This document shows, one piece after another, positions 9,293 to 16,692 of a DNA stretch of 64,000 nucleotides (position 1 is its first letter; each line of letters opens with the position of its first letter). The DNA lies in contig JAFQDD010000020.1 in NCBI GenBank assembly GCA_017416145.1, positions 25,447 through 89,446 on the forward strand, in the 5' to 3' direction. The notes beneath the pieces are model-generated. The model saw only the letters and a list, made by a program, of their open reading frames with translations. It was not told the DNA's origin and searched no databases. The translations under genes and the position numbers were made by a program. This DNA comes from Spirochaetaceae bacterium (lineage in GTDB: Bacteria > Spirochaetota > Spirochaetia > Treponematales > Treponemataceae).

Positions 9293-9928
9293 TTAGTGAG
9301 AACCTAAAGTTGTAAAGTTGTTTACGTCTGAGCAGAAAGTTATTCCAGTTCCCTTTTCTTGTAAACAAGGAAGAGTTCTAATTGCTTCTAGAATTGCATT
9401 TTCCTGAGATTTTTCTGCAAGGATAATTAGCATTTCTTTTTCTGGAACAATTTGGATGCCAAAAAAGCTCACATCTTCTTCTTTTCCAGTTCCACGAGCA
9501 TTGATAATTGTGCCACCACTTGCTCCAGCTTTTCTTGCTGCTGCCATGGCGTCTTCTGCAAGTCCTGAGTTTAAAATCACTGTAATTAGAGTATGTGTAG
9601 CCATTTTGTTTTCTCCTTCTTCTTCAATTTCAACTTGGCCATTTCTTAACATTCTGTCAGAGTCTATTGTAAAAAAGATACCAAAACCTTTTTTCTCGTT
9701 TTTTGCTTCTTCTTTTATTGCATTTGCGATTTTTTCATATTCATTGTTTTTCGCAAGAATATAAACCAAATCCTTTTCAGAAGTTCCCAAGCCCAAAAGC
9801 TCTAAAATCTGATTTTTTGCTGTTCCTGTTCCCAAAATGATTGTAGCACCACCGCAACCGGCTTTTTTTGCAGCTTGAGTAATATGTTCTCCCTTGTTTC
9901 GGGGAGTAATTGCTATCATCAATTTCAT
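9293..9928 (-). CDS. Doubled P-II-like signalling protein
   Basis: This 211-aa cytosolic protein is made of two P-II/GlnB-like units. Residues 1 to about 100 begin MKLMIAITPRNKGE and residues from about 108 begin MATHTLITVILNSG. Both contain the matching pieces 'AAKKAGCGGATIILGTG' and 'AARKAGASGGTIINARG', then a hydrophobic strand with Glu-Lys (DLVYILAKN / EMLIILAEK). It overlaps the DUF1538 transporter stop by 4 bp (ATGA), so the two are translationally coupled. By analogy with GlnK-AmtB it probably gates or senses the state of that transporter. The canonical uridylylated T-loop Tyr is not evident. The ligand is unknown. Confidence 0.75.
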   Translation of the reverse strand: MKLMIAITPRNKGEHITQAAKKAGCGGATIILGTGTAKNQILELLGLGTSEKDLVYILAKNNEYEKIANAIKEEAKNEKKGFGIFFTIDSDRMLRNGQVEIEEEGENKMATHTLITVILNSGLAEDAMAAARKAGASGGTIINARGTGKEEDVSFFGIQIVPEKEMLIILAEKSQENAILEAIRTLPCLQEKGTGITFCSDVNNFTTLGSH

Positions 9929-11409
9929 TTTTCTTTTCCTTTTTTAGAGTAGATTAGACCTAAAATCTGGATTGCAATCAATGGAGCACTTGCAACAAGG
10001 GCAATTACACCAAAACCATCTGTTAAAGGATCACCACCTAAAACTGTGGCAGCTCCAAGTGTATAAGATAAAATAAATGAAGATGTCATAGGTCCAGAAG
10101 CAACGCCACCAGAGTCAAAGGCAATGGCAGTAAACATTTTTGGACAGAAGAAGGTTAATATCAAGGCGATGACAAAAACAGGTACTAAAATGTATGCAAT
10201 GTGGAATCCAAAGATTACTCGAACCATGGCAAGACCAACTGCAATACAAACACCGCAAGAAAGAGCCACTAGTAAAACTTTTCGTTTAATTGCACCACCA
10301 GAAATTTCTTCAACTTGTTTTGTCAAAACCCAAACAGCAGGTTCTGCACAAACAACGATTGCACCAAAGGCAACCCCAAGAACAACCAAAAGCCAAAGTT
10401 GGCCAGAATTTCCCAAGGTTTCTCCAATAACTGTTCCCGCAGGGATAAACCCGCCGTTAATTCCTGTTAAAAAGAGAATTAAGCCTAAAAATGCGTAAAC
10501 TAAACCAACACAAATCTTGATAATTTGGCGTAATGTTAGTTTAAATAAGAAAATCAAAAATACAACTAATAATCCAACCAAGGGAAGAAGAGCTTTTGCA
10601 ACTTCTAAAATTGTGTGAGGAATAATGCTAAAAAATTCTTTTAATCTAGAAAGATTTGTGTAAGTAACCACAGTTTCAGCCACTTGTCCTGCCACAACTT
10701 CAGCTTCAGCCACATTTGATTTTCCAGCTGTTACAAGTCCCATTATCAAAACAGCCACAATTGGCCCAATGGAAGCAAGTCCTGTTAAACCAAAGTTATC
10801 GGCTTTACTGTCAGAATCTTTGTTTGATTTTACGGCGGCAACACCCATTCCCAAAGCCATAATAAAAGGAACAGTCATTGGTCCTGTGGTGGCTCCACTT
10901 GCGTCAAAAGCAATGGCAAAATATTCTCTAGGAGCAACAAAGGCTAAAATAAAAACAACAATATAGAATCCTACATACAAAATTTTGATAGGAACTTGTA
11001 AAACTGTTCTTAAAAGACCTAAAGAAACGAAAAAACCAATACCAACTGCAATCATTATAAGCAAGGTTGTACCATTTATTGCAGGATTTACAGCACTTAC
11101 TTGACCTGTTAAAACTTGAACATCAGGTTCTGCAATGGTGATAATAAATCCTATAACAAAGGCTGCAATTAACAAAAGAGGAAGATTTTTCTTTGATGTT
11201 AATGCAGAACCGGCTTTTTCTCCCATTGGGATAATACCAATGTCGGCTCCAAGCAAAAACAAAGCTAACCCAACAATTGTAAAAATTGCGCTTACGATAA
11301 AAGTTAATGTCATGCCATCCCCAAGTGGGGTAATTGTCCAGTTCAAAAGAAGAACAATCAAAGCAATCGGACCAATTGATGTAGCAGTTTCTTTTATCTT
11401 TTCAAACAA
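9925..11409 (-). CDS. DUF1538 transporter with two internal repeats (UmpAB-like)
   Basis: This polytopic membrane protein (494 aa) has two homologous halves. Half one contains 'LGADIGIIPMGEKAG', 'IAEPDVQVLTGQV' and 'AFDASGATTGPMT'; half two contains 'GINGGFIPAGTVIGE', 'CAEPAVWVLTKQV' and 'AFDSGGVASGPMT'. DUF1538 proteins are often encoded as two genes; a Halomonas pair (UmpAB) has been reported as a Na+/H+-type antiporter (from memory). Here both are fused, matching the fused P-II-like partner. Translation most likely starts at TTG 11409, 8 nt after GGAGG. The promoter at 11472 and two operator-like palindromes lie upstream. Ion specificity is not visible. Confidence 0.8.
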   Translation of the reverse strand: MFEKIKETATSIGPIALIVLLLNWTITPLGDGMTLTFIVSAIFTIVGLALFLLGADIGIIPMGEKAGSALTSKKNLPLLLIAAFVIGFIITIAEPDVQVLTGQVSAVNPAINGTTLLIMIAVGIGFFVSLGLLRTVLQVPIKILYVGFYIVVFILAFVAPREYFAIAFDASGATTGPMTVPFIMALGMGVAAVKSNKDSDSKADNFGLTGLASIGPIVAVLIMGLVTAGKSNVAEAEVVAGQVAETVVTYTNLSRLKEFFSIIPHTILEVAKALLPLVGLLVVFLIFLFKLTLRQIIKICVGLVYAFLGLILFLTGINGGFIPAGTVIGETLGNSGQLWLLVVLGVAFGAIVVCAEPAVWVLTKQVEEISGGAIKRKVLLVALSCGVCIAVGLAMVRVIFGFHIAYILVPVFVIALILTFFCPKMFTAIAFDSGGVASGPMTSSFILSYTLGAATVLGGDPLTDGFGVIALVASAPLIAIQILGLIYSKKGKEK

Positions 11410-11471
11410 CTATGTTTCCTCCATATTACTTTTTTTTATTTTCTTTCTATTTTGTCTGTCAGGATTAAATG

Positions 11472-11557
11472 ATTATAACAAACAAATGTTTGATTTTTGT
11501 TAGTTTTTTGAGTTTTTACCTAAAACAACTGATTTATTTAAACAAGCGTTTGATTTT
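11472..11557 (-). promoter_or_regulatory. Promoter and twin operator-like sites of the DUF1538/P-II operon
   Basis: Reading leftwards, a TATAAT box occupies 11477-11472, with a weak -35. The spacer is filled by the palindrome CAAACA-AA-TGTTTG (11479-11492). A second site, AAACAAGCGTTTGATTTT, lies at 11540-11557. Both share AAACAANNGTTTGATTTT (11480-11497 and 11540-11557) and are exactly 60 bp apart. This arrangement suits a dimeric repressor blocking RNA polymerase. Confidence 0.55.
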
Positions 11558-11562
11558 AGCTT

Positions 11563-12039
11563 TTAGCACTGATATCCTTTTTCTTTAATGCCAGAAACCC
11601 ACTTTGAAGCCCAAGTTTTCGCAGCTTCTAAATCGTGTTCTTTGTAGTTTCCACATTCTTTTGGGTCTGTTCCAGGAATTGGCTTATTCCAAACCGCCAC
11701 TTTTTCCAAAACGCTTAGCATTTTTTCTGCAATAAAAGATTCTTCCAAATCTTCAAAAACTGTAAGATAAAAACCTGTTCTACAGCCCATTGGGGAAAAA
11801 TCAATTATTCCATCAATTTCTTCACGGATATATTCTGCAATTAAATGTTCTAGCGTATGAATTCCTGCAATTGGCATAAATTCCACATTTGGCTGACAAA
11901 ACCGAATATCAAATTTAGAAACTAAATCCCCTTTTGGACCAGTTTTTACGGCAGCTTTTCTAACATAAGGAGCTTTTACCTTTGTGTGATCAAGATTGAA
12001 ACTGTCTACGTTGTAGTTTTTTCCATTTGTTTCTTTCAT
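11563..12039 (-). CDS. luxS: S-ribosylhomocysteine lyase (AI-2 synthase)
   Basis: LuxS splits S-ribosylhomocysteine into homocysteine and the AI-2 precursor DPD. The 158-aa length is normal. Metal ligands are visible as the HTLEH motif (His61, His65) and Cys129 in 'DPKECGNYKEHD'. Glu64 and Cys86 ('SPMGCRTGF') are the catalytic acid/base residues. A GGGGGAAA ribosome-binding site precedes the ATG. It sits 19 bp downstream of mtnN, whose product makes its substrate, so the two form a complete methyl-cycle/AI-2 module. No dedicated AI-2 receptor gene is present in the window. Confidence 0.96.
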   Translation of the reverse strand: MKETNGKNYNVDSFNLDHTKVKAPYVRKAAVKTGPKGDLVSKFDIRFCQPNVEFMPIAGIHTLEHLIAEYIREEIDGIIDFSPMGCRTGFYLTVFEDLEESFIAEKMLSVLEKVAVWNKPIPGTDPKECGNYKEHDLEAAKTWASKWVSGIKEKGYQC

Positions 12040-12058
12040 AAAATTTTCCCCCTAAATG

Positions 12059-12760
12059 CTATGCTAGATTTTTCAAGATTTCTGCTGTGATGTTTGAACA
12101 GTTTGCGGCAGCTTCATCTTCAAGATAAACTTCATCTGTGTTTTCAGCTAAGTCAGAAATACTTCTTATGATAATATATGGGATTTCATACAAAAATGCT
12201 ACCTGCCCAATAGCTGCTCCTTCCATATCACAGCAAGTTGGATTACAAATTTCTTTAATAGCCATTTTCTTTTCTCTAGAATCTACAAAAACGTCCCCTG
12301 TGGCAACTCTTCCTTTTACAAGTTTCCCCTTAACCTTGTTTTCAGCTTTTAATGAGGCAAAAGCCTTTTCTGCAATTTCAAGCATTTTTTCAGAAGCTGG
12401 AAAACTTGTGGTTTTTAGCCTAGGGATTTGGCAAATTTCATAACCAAAACCTGTAGCATTTACATCGTGGAAAATTGCGTCTGTAGAAACAACTGTATCC
12501 ATTACAGCAAGTTCTTTTGCAAGACCTCCAGCAACTCCAGTGTTAATAATGTGAGTACAGCCAAATTTTGTGATTAAACTTTGGGTACAAATTGCGGCAT
12601 TTACTTTTCCAACTCCACTTTTCACAATAACCACGGGAGTATTCCCAAAGTTTCCTTCGTAAAAATGTAGGAATTTTTCATCAGATTCCACAACATTTTC
12701 AAGATTTTTCACTAACAAACGGATTTCTGTATCCATTGCACCAATAACACCAACTTTCAT
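12059..12760 (-). CDS. mtnN: 5'-methylthioadenosine/S-adenosylhomocysteine nucleosidase
   Basis: This enzyme hydrolyses SAH and MTA, releasing adenine, and supplies S-ribosylhomocysteine to LuxS. I start it at ATG 12760 (233 aa), because TGGAGGTTGT sits just before it and the product begins MKVGVIGAMDTEI, the canonical Pfs N-terminus; the open frame extends 34 codons further up without merit. Other signatures are 'NTGVAGGLA', 'CDMEGAAIGQVAF' (ribose-binding Met-Glu) and 'RSISDLA' (catalytic Asp). It is the first gene of the mtnN-luxS operon. Its promoter region faces the divergent candidate small RNA at 12904. Confidence 0.95.
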   Translation of the reverse strand: MKVGVIGAMDTEIRLLVKNLENVVESDEKFLHFYEGNFGNTPVVIVKSGVGKVNAAICTQSLITKFGCTHIINTGVAGGLAKELAVMDTVVSTDAIFHDVNATGFGYEICQIPRLKTTSFPASEKMLEIAEKAFASLKAENKVKGKLVKGRVATGDVFVDSREKKMAIKEICNPTCCDMEGAAIGQVAFLYEIPYIIIRSISDLAENTDEVYLEDEAAANCSNITAEILKNLA

Positions 12761-12868
12761 ACAACCTCCAATAAGTTCAATTATACACAAAAATTTACAA
12801 ATTTTAACCACTTTTGTTAAAAAATGGTATATTTTGCAAAAAACTGCAAAGTTTTCAAACATTTTCTA

Positions 12869-12897
12869 TTGACAATTTTTTTTGAATATTTTATATT
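12869..12897 (+). promoter_or_regulatory. Strong sigma-70 type promoter of a short transcript
   Basis: TTGACA (12869-12874), a 17-bp spacer and TATATT (12892-12897) read rightwards with no protein gene on that strand downstream. Transcription would start near 12904 and meet a terminator hairpin only about 20 nt later. The pair therefore suggests a dedicated small-RNA gene. Confidence 0.65.
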
Positions 12898-12903
12898 CAT
12901 TAT

Positions 12904-12967
12904 AGCAGCAACAAACAAACTTAAAAAAGACCGCTTTTTCTCCTCCTTTAGCGGTCTTTTTCTTTTT
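12904..12967 (+). ncRNA. Candidate small RNA with anti-Shine-Dalgarno loop
   Basis: The predicted transcript is about 60 nt: an unstructured A/C-rich 5' end, then a terminator-type hairpin and a U-rich tail. The stem pairs 12924-12935 with 12950-12961 (core AGACCGCT/AGCGGTCT). The 14-nt loop (12936-12949) reads UUUUCUCCUCCUUU and contains CCUCCUUU, the anti-Shine-Dalgarno core of 16S rRNA. C/U-rich loops of this sort are used by Gram-positive and Helicobacter sRNAs to block ribosome-binding sites. The hairpin is symmetric enough to terminate leftward transcription from the hydrolase gene too, which is the dull alternative. Confidence 0.5.
12923..12961. terminator. Bidirectional intrinsic terminator
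   Basis: The 12-bp stem is A-rich on the left arm and T-rich on the right, so it ends in T runs on both strands. Leftwards it lies 176 bp beyond the hydrolase stop; rightwards it ends the candidate small RNA. A second perfect 9-bp inverted repeat (13078-13086/13101-13109), without a T run, lies between it and the hydrolase gene. The rest of 12962-13136 shows nothing recognisable. Confidence 0.75.
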
Positions 12968-13136
12968 TAAACTGATTTTTTATATCATTGAGTTTTTTAT
13001 TATTTTGATATTGAATTTTGATTTTATATTTAGGAATTAACAAATGTTCCTTGCCCATCTGTATTTTGGGATATTTTGAGGAAAGTCCATTTTTTAACAA
13101 ACTTTCCTCTAAAGCAATTTTATCCGATTTTTCGTT

Positions 13137-14180
13137 TTAAGAAAAAATACAATCTTTGATTTTTTTCATATACATTTCTTTGTCATAAAAATATGGTCCA
13201 ATATGTGGAGCACCTTCAACAAAAACCACTTCTTTTTTCTGTTGATTTTGAATTGAATCATAAAGTTCTTGGGCTTGTTCTGGTTTTACCAAAATATCCT
13301 TTGTTCCATGAAAAATTAAAATCGGAAAATTAAAGCCCTTTTCAGCAGTAGCTTTTTGTAGATTTTTTGATGGTGAAAATTTCTCCATAAATCCATTTCC
13401 TGTTATAAAACTACAAAAACTTAAGCCTTTTATAACAAGGAAAGTCATAATTTTTTGGAAAAAGTTTGAACCAACACCATTGTTTACTTGGCCAGAAATT
13501 TGTTTCATCCAATCGCTAAATCCAGAATCTTCAACTGTAAGAATCACTTTGTCTACGTATTCTGGTTTTCGGAATCTTCCAAGGGCAATGGCGTTAAAAA
13601 CGGTGGCTCCACCCATAGAAACGCCGTGTAAAATGAATTTTGAATCATCACCATATTTTTTGCAAATTAATTCCATCCATTTTAGAATGTCCCAAGAATC
13701 CTTGTATCCCAAGCCGTAGGTTTTACCGTAGCTTTCTCCGTGGGAACAAAGATTTACAGCCAAAACATTTATACCAAGTTTGTGATATTCTTCAGCAAGA
13801 TAAGCCATTCCACTAGAAGAATCTGTCATTCCGTGAACTAAAATAGCAAATCTTTTAGAAGATTTTTCAAAATCCTCGGCCAACCATAAATCAGCACATA
13901 GTAAAGTTCCCTTTGCACCGATTATGTGAAGTTTTTCTAAGGGATAACTTGCCCAACGGCGTTTTGCTTCAAGCAATGGTGCCATAATTACAGGATCGTG
14001 CACATGGGAAGCTGCATCTCCAACACCTTTTATCTCAACATCTTTTCCATCAAAACTATCTGGAATTGGTGGAATACCAGGTTTATCACCTCGAACAAAC
14101 ATTTTAAAATAGATAACTGCTCCAGCCCCAATGGAAAAACAGATTATCGCAAAAATTATTAATAAAAGTATAATCATCAT
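13137..14180 (-). CDS. Membrane-anchored alpha/beta hydrolase
   Basis: This serine hydrolase is 347 aa from the ATG at 14180. I prefer this start because it opens with one N-terminal membrane helix (MMIILLLIIFAIICFSIG); the longer frame would run through the DnaA-box-like cluster. The nucleophile elbow is HGVSMGGAT (GxSxG), the acid is the Asp in 'FHGTKDILV' and the His is in 'EGAPHIGPY'; 'VHGMTDSSSG' forms the oxyanion region. It resembles the YqkD/BAAT-like lysophospholipase and esterase group; substrate unknown. It has no Shine-Dalgarno. TATATT (14187-14192) ends 6 nt before the ATG, which suggests a leaderless message. Confidence 0.85.
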   Translation of the reverse strand: MMIILLLIIFAIICFSIGAGAVIYFKMFVRGDKPGIPPIPDSFDGKDVEIKGVGDAASHVHDPVIMAPLLEAKRRWASYPLEKLHIIGAKGTLLCADLWLAEDFEKSSKRFAILVHGMTDSSSGMAYLAEEYHKLGINVLAVNLCSHGESYGKTYGLGYKDSWDILKWMELICKKYGDDSKFILHGVSMGGATVFNAIALGRFRKPEYVDKVILTVEDSGFSDWMKQISGQVNNGVGSNFFQKIMTFLVIKGLSFCSFITGNGFMEKFSPSKNLQKATAEKGFNFPILIFHGTKDILVKPEQAQELYDSIQNQQKKEVVFVEGAPHIGPYFYDKEMYMKKIKDCIFS

Positions 14181-14284
14181 AACTGAAATATAACATAATT
14201 CACTTTCAGAAGCGATATATTTTTTCCTAATGTCTAAAGGATTGTTCGCAAAAAACTTATATATCAAAAAAAACTGCCAAAAAG

Positions 14285-14396
14285 TTTTCCACAAGGAGAT
14301 TGCCAGAATCTGACTTTTCCACAGGAATATCCACTTTTTTAGGCAGTTTTCCACAATATTAACAAGTTTTCCACAGGTTAAAGGCGTTTTTCCACA
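14285..14396 (+). promoter_or_regulatory. Cluster of five DnaA-box-like TTTTCCACA sites
   Basis: Perfect TTTTCCACA occurs at 14285, 14315, 14347, 14367 and 14388, all in the same orientation. Near matches are at 14327 (ATATCCACT) and 14412 (TTTTCCACT). Start-to-start distances are 30, 32, 20 and 21 bp, i.e. close to 3, 3, 2 and 2 helical turns. The sequence differs from the E. coli box TTATCCACA at one base and equals boxes described in cyanobacteria. No dnaA, dnaN or gyrB is nearby and gene orientation does not diverge here. A DnaA titration or regulatory site is more likely than oriC. The 14181-14405 gap holds no gene. Confidence 0.55.
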
Positions 14397-14405
14397 AGGA
14401 AAACA

Positions 14406-15233
14406 CTACCATTTTCCACTAGCACCGCCTCCACCAAAGGAGCCACCGCCTCCTGAAAAACCTCCAAATCCGCCACTGGAGAAGCCGCCACCGGAAAATC
14501 CCCCGAAATGATGATTATCATCATCAGAAAGTGATTCAGCTACTTCCATCAAAGTTTTTGCAACAATGGCTGCTTTTAACATTTTGTTATCGCTACTTTC
14601 AGATGTTGGGTTTTTCTTTGATGTTGCGGCAGAAATCATTACAATAGAGAAAAATGCCACGAAAATTCCCACAACTAGGAAATCTTCCCAATCATCTGAA
14701 TCGTCATCTTCTAAAACAATTGGATTTTCAGAGTTTTCTGAAAAATTCACAGCCACGTTTTCTACAATGGCAGTTACACCTTGTACAATTCCCTTTGAAT
14801 ATTCTCCATCTTGGAAATGTGGGGTTATTACGTTTCTGATAATCAAACCACATTTTGTGTCTGTTAAATCACCTTCAACTCCATAACCAGTTTCGATTCT
14901 AAGCTCTCTATCTCCAATGGAAACCAAAAGCAAAACCCCATTATCCACGCCTTTTTGCCCAAGTTTCCAATCTTCCACAACCTTCATAGAATAGCTTTCC
15001 AAAGCTTCCCCTTCCAAAGAAGGAATTGTTAAAACAGCCACTTGGATTCCAGTTTCATTGCTTAAATTAGACAACTTTTGATTCAAAGCCATTTCATCAG
15101 AAGAATTGATAACATCAGCCTTGTCCATAATTGGAGTTTCTAGTTTTGGAACATCAAGAGAAAAAGCTGGAAGCACAAAAAATCCCAGCATCAATAGAAA
15201 ACAAAGGAACTTTTGGATTTTTCTAGTTACCAT
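14406..15233 (-). CDS. Secreted TPM-domain protein with Gly-rich tail (YgcG-like)
   Basis: This 275-aa protein has a signal peptide (MVTRKIQKFLCFLLMLGFF, cleavage near AFS), an extracytoplasmic TPM domain at about residues 30-165 ('DKADVINSSDE', 'ETGYGVEGDLTD', 'FQDGEYSKGI'), an acidic stretch, one TM helix at about 185-205, and a C-terminal tail built of GGFSGG-type repeats ending in SGKW. That is the standard YgcG layout. TPM domains are linked to photosystem II repair in plants and to membrane-protein quality control or phosphatase activity in bacteria. It overlaps the second TPM gene by 7 bp and is third in a lemA-TPM-TPM operon. Confidence 0.9.
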   Translation of the reverse strand: MVTRKIQKFLCFLLMLGFFVLPAFSLDVPKLETPIMDKADVINSSDEMALNQKLSNLSNETGIQVAVLTIPSLEGEALESYSMKVVEDWKLGQKGVDNGVLLLVSIGDRELRIETGYGVEGDLTDTKCGLIIRNVITPHFQDGEYSKGIVQGVTAIVENVAVNFSENSENPIVLEDDDSDDWEDFLVVGIFVAFFSIVMISAATSKKNPTSESSDNKMLKAAIVAKTLMEVAESLSDDDNHHFGGFSGGGFSSGGFGGFSGGGGSFGGGGASGKW

Positions 15234-15925
15234 TTTCTACCTCCAAGAATAATTAATTCATTAGAGATTTCGTCTGGATTTTCCTCTTTTGCAGGAAAGT
15301 TTTCTTCCAAAATTTTTCCACAATCTTTTACAGCTTTACAAATTGCTTCTGTGGCATTTGATTTTAAGTTGTCCGCCAAATCTTTTGCAATTTGATTCCA
15401 TGCTGAAACTTCAATTTTTGAAGCAATTCCAAAATCCGCTAAGATTCTAACTTTTTGTTCCAAATAAGAAACATAAATCAGAATTCCAGAAGCTTCTTTT
15501 GTTTTATTAATTCCAGCACGAAAAAATGTACTTTCTGCCTTTGCTTCTACAGCTTCGTTTTTTGCAGAAAGGGGAACAATTTTTCTATCGATAAAAGGAA
15601 TATTTGTTAAAGCAAACACAAAAGCGATAACAAGAAAACTAATTCCAGAAGTTAAGGCTGCAAAAAACCACTTTGGCATTTCCCAAAAATGTTTTTCCAA
15701 TGCTGGAATAATTTGATTACTAAGCAAAATCATTGCGGTAAAAGTAACAACACCAACAATTACCCCAAAAAACAGCTCATAAAAAGAATAAGAATCTGAT
15801 TCTGGAGCAATAGCCACCGCAATTTCCCCAGAAGTTTTCATTTCCACGTCTTTTATGGTTTGGTCAATTTGAGATTTTGCTTTTTCATCAATCTTAAGTT
15901 TTTTTAATAAACTTTTAGCTGTCAT
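15227..15925 (-). CDS. TPM-domain membrane protein
   Basis: This 232-aa protein has an N-terminal half that begins cytosolically, with two TM helices at about residues 45-105, then a TPM-like region ('LSAKNEAVEAKAESTFF', 'SGILIYVSYLEQKVRILAD'). It has no signal peptide. It corresponds to the short TPM paralogue normally found between LemA and YgcG-type proteins. The start overlaps the lemA stop and its end overlaps the next TPM gene, so the three genes are translationally coupled. The molecular function is unknown. Confidence 0.85.
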   Translation of the reverse strand: MTAKSLLKKLKIDEKAKSQIDQTIKDVEMKTSGEIAVAIAPESDSYSFYELFFGVIVGVVTFTAMILLSNQIIPALEKHFWEMPKWFFAALTSGISFLVIAFVFALTNIPFIDRKIVPLSAKNEAVEAKAESTFFRAGINKTKEASGILIYVSYLEQKVRILADFGIASKIEVSAWNQIAKDLADNLKSNATEAICKAVKDCGKILEENFPAKEENPDEISNELIILGGRKW

Positions 15926-16533
15926 TAAAACTCTACCTTAGGAGCTGTTTGTGCTTCAGAAGTTGCTGTAAAATATGCCTTTGGTCTAAATCCGAAGATA
16001 TTTGCTAAGAAAACCTTTGGGAATTTTCTAATTGTTGAATTGTAATTTGAAACAACGTCGTTATAGCGTTTTCTTTCTGTTGCAATTCTGTTTTCAGTTC
16101 CTTCAAGTTCGTCTTGCAAAGCCAAGAAGTTTTGGTCAGCTTTTAGTTCTGGGTAGTTTTCTGTAACCACTAACAATCTTTGTAAAGCAGAACCAAGTTC
16201 GTCTTGAGCTTGTTGAAATCTTTGGAATGCTGCTTCATCTTCTAAAAGTTCATCAGACATTTGAACCACGCCACCAGCTTTTGAACGAGCATCTGCAATA
16301 TTTGTAAATACTTCACTTTCGTGAGAAGCATAGCCTTTTACAGTTGAAACCAAGTTAGGAATCAAGTCATATCTTCTTTGATATTGATTTTCTACTTGTG
16401 CCCATTGGCTTTTTACGCCTTCATCTAATTCTACCATTGAGTTGTATGAACCAGAAATGCTAGAAACACAACCAACGATTAATACTAATAAAATTACCAC
16501 TACAATAAGTGCAATTTTTGTGCCTTTTTTCAT
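15925..16533 (-). CDS. lemA: LemA family membrane protein
   Basis: This 202-aa protein has an N-terminal TM segment (residues 5-25) and a long helical-bundle domain outside the cytosol. LemA signatures are 'VKSQWAQVENQYQRRYDLIP', 'VSTVKGYA' and the closing 'FPKVFLANIFGFRPKAYF'. I use ATG 16533, preceded by GGGAGG; a TTG five codons upstream lies within that site. It is the first gene of the lemA-TPM-TPM operon, an association seen across many bacteria; the complex is thought to act at the envelope. The role is not established. Confidence 0.93.
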   Translation of the reverse strand: MKKGTKIALIVVVILLVLIVGCVSSISGSYNSMVELDEGVKSQWAQVENQYQRRYDLIPNLVSTVKGYASHESEVFTNIADARSKAGGVVQMSDELLEDEAAFQRFQQAQDELGSALQRLLVVTENYPELKADQNFLALQDELEGTENRIATERKRYNDVVSNYNSTIRKFPKVFLANIFGFRPKAYFTATSEAQTAPKVEF

Positions 16534-16633
16534 TAAAAAGCCTCCCAATTATTTTTTTAGATGATTTTCAAATATGAATCTTCATCTATATTTTTTCTTA
16601 TAAAACATTTTATCATAAAAATCATTTAAAAAC

Positions 16634-16673
16634 AAAAAAACCGCCTCAAATGTTTAAACACTTGAAGCGGTTT
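16634..16673 (-). terminator. Intrinsic terminator of pheS
   Basis: In the leftward RNA a long hairpin (about 16 bp, with two G-U pairs) is followed by seven U. On the other strand the two wobble positions become A-C mismatches, so it is built for the minus strand. It lies 20 bp after the pheS stop. Confidence 0.85.
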
Positions 16674-16692
16674 CCTTTGCTACTAATTGATA

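Noticed and set aside
12838..12862. Extended N-terminus of MtnN starting at 12862
   Set aside because: The extra 34 residues have no counterpart in the family, while ATG 12760 has a strong GGAGG and the canonical MKVGVIGAMD start.
14181..14405. Replication origin (oriC) at the TTTTCCACA cluster
   Set aside because: No dnaA, dnaN, gyrB or rpmH nearby, no switch in gene orientation, and no strong AT-rich unwinding repeats. Kept as a DnaA-box-like cluster only.
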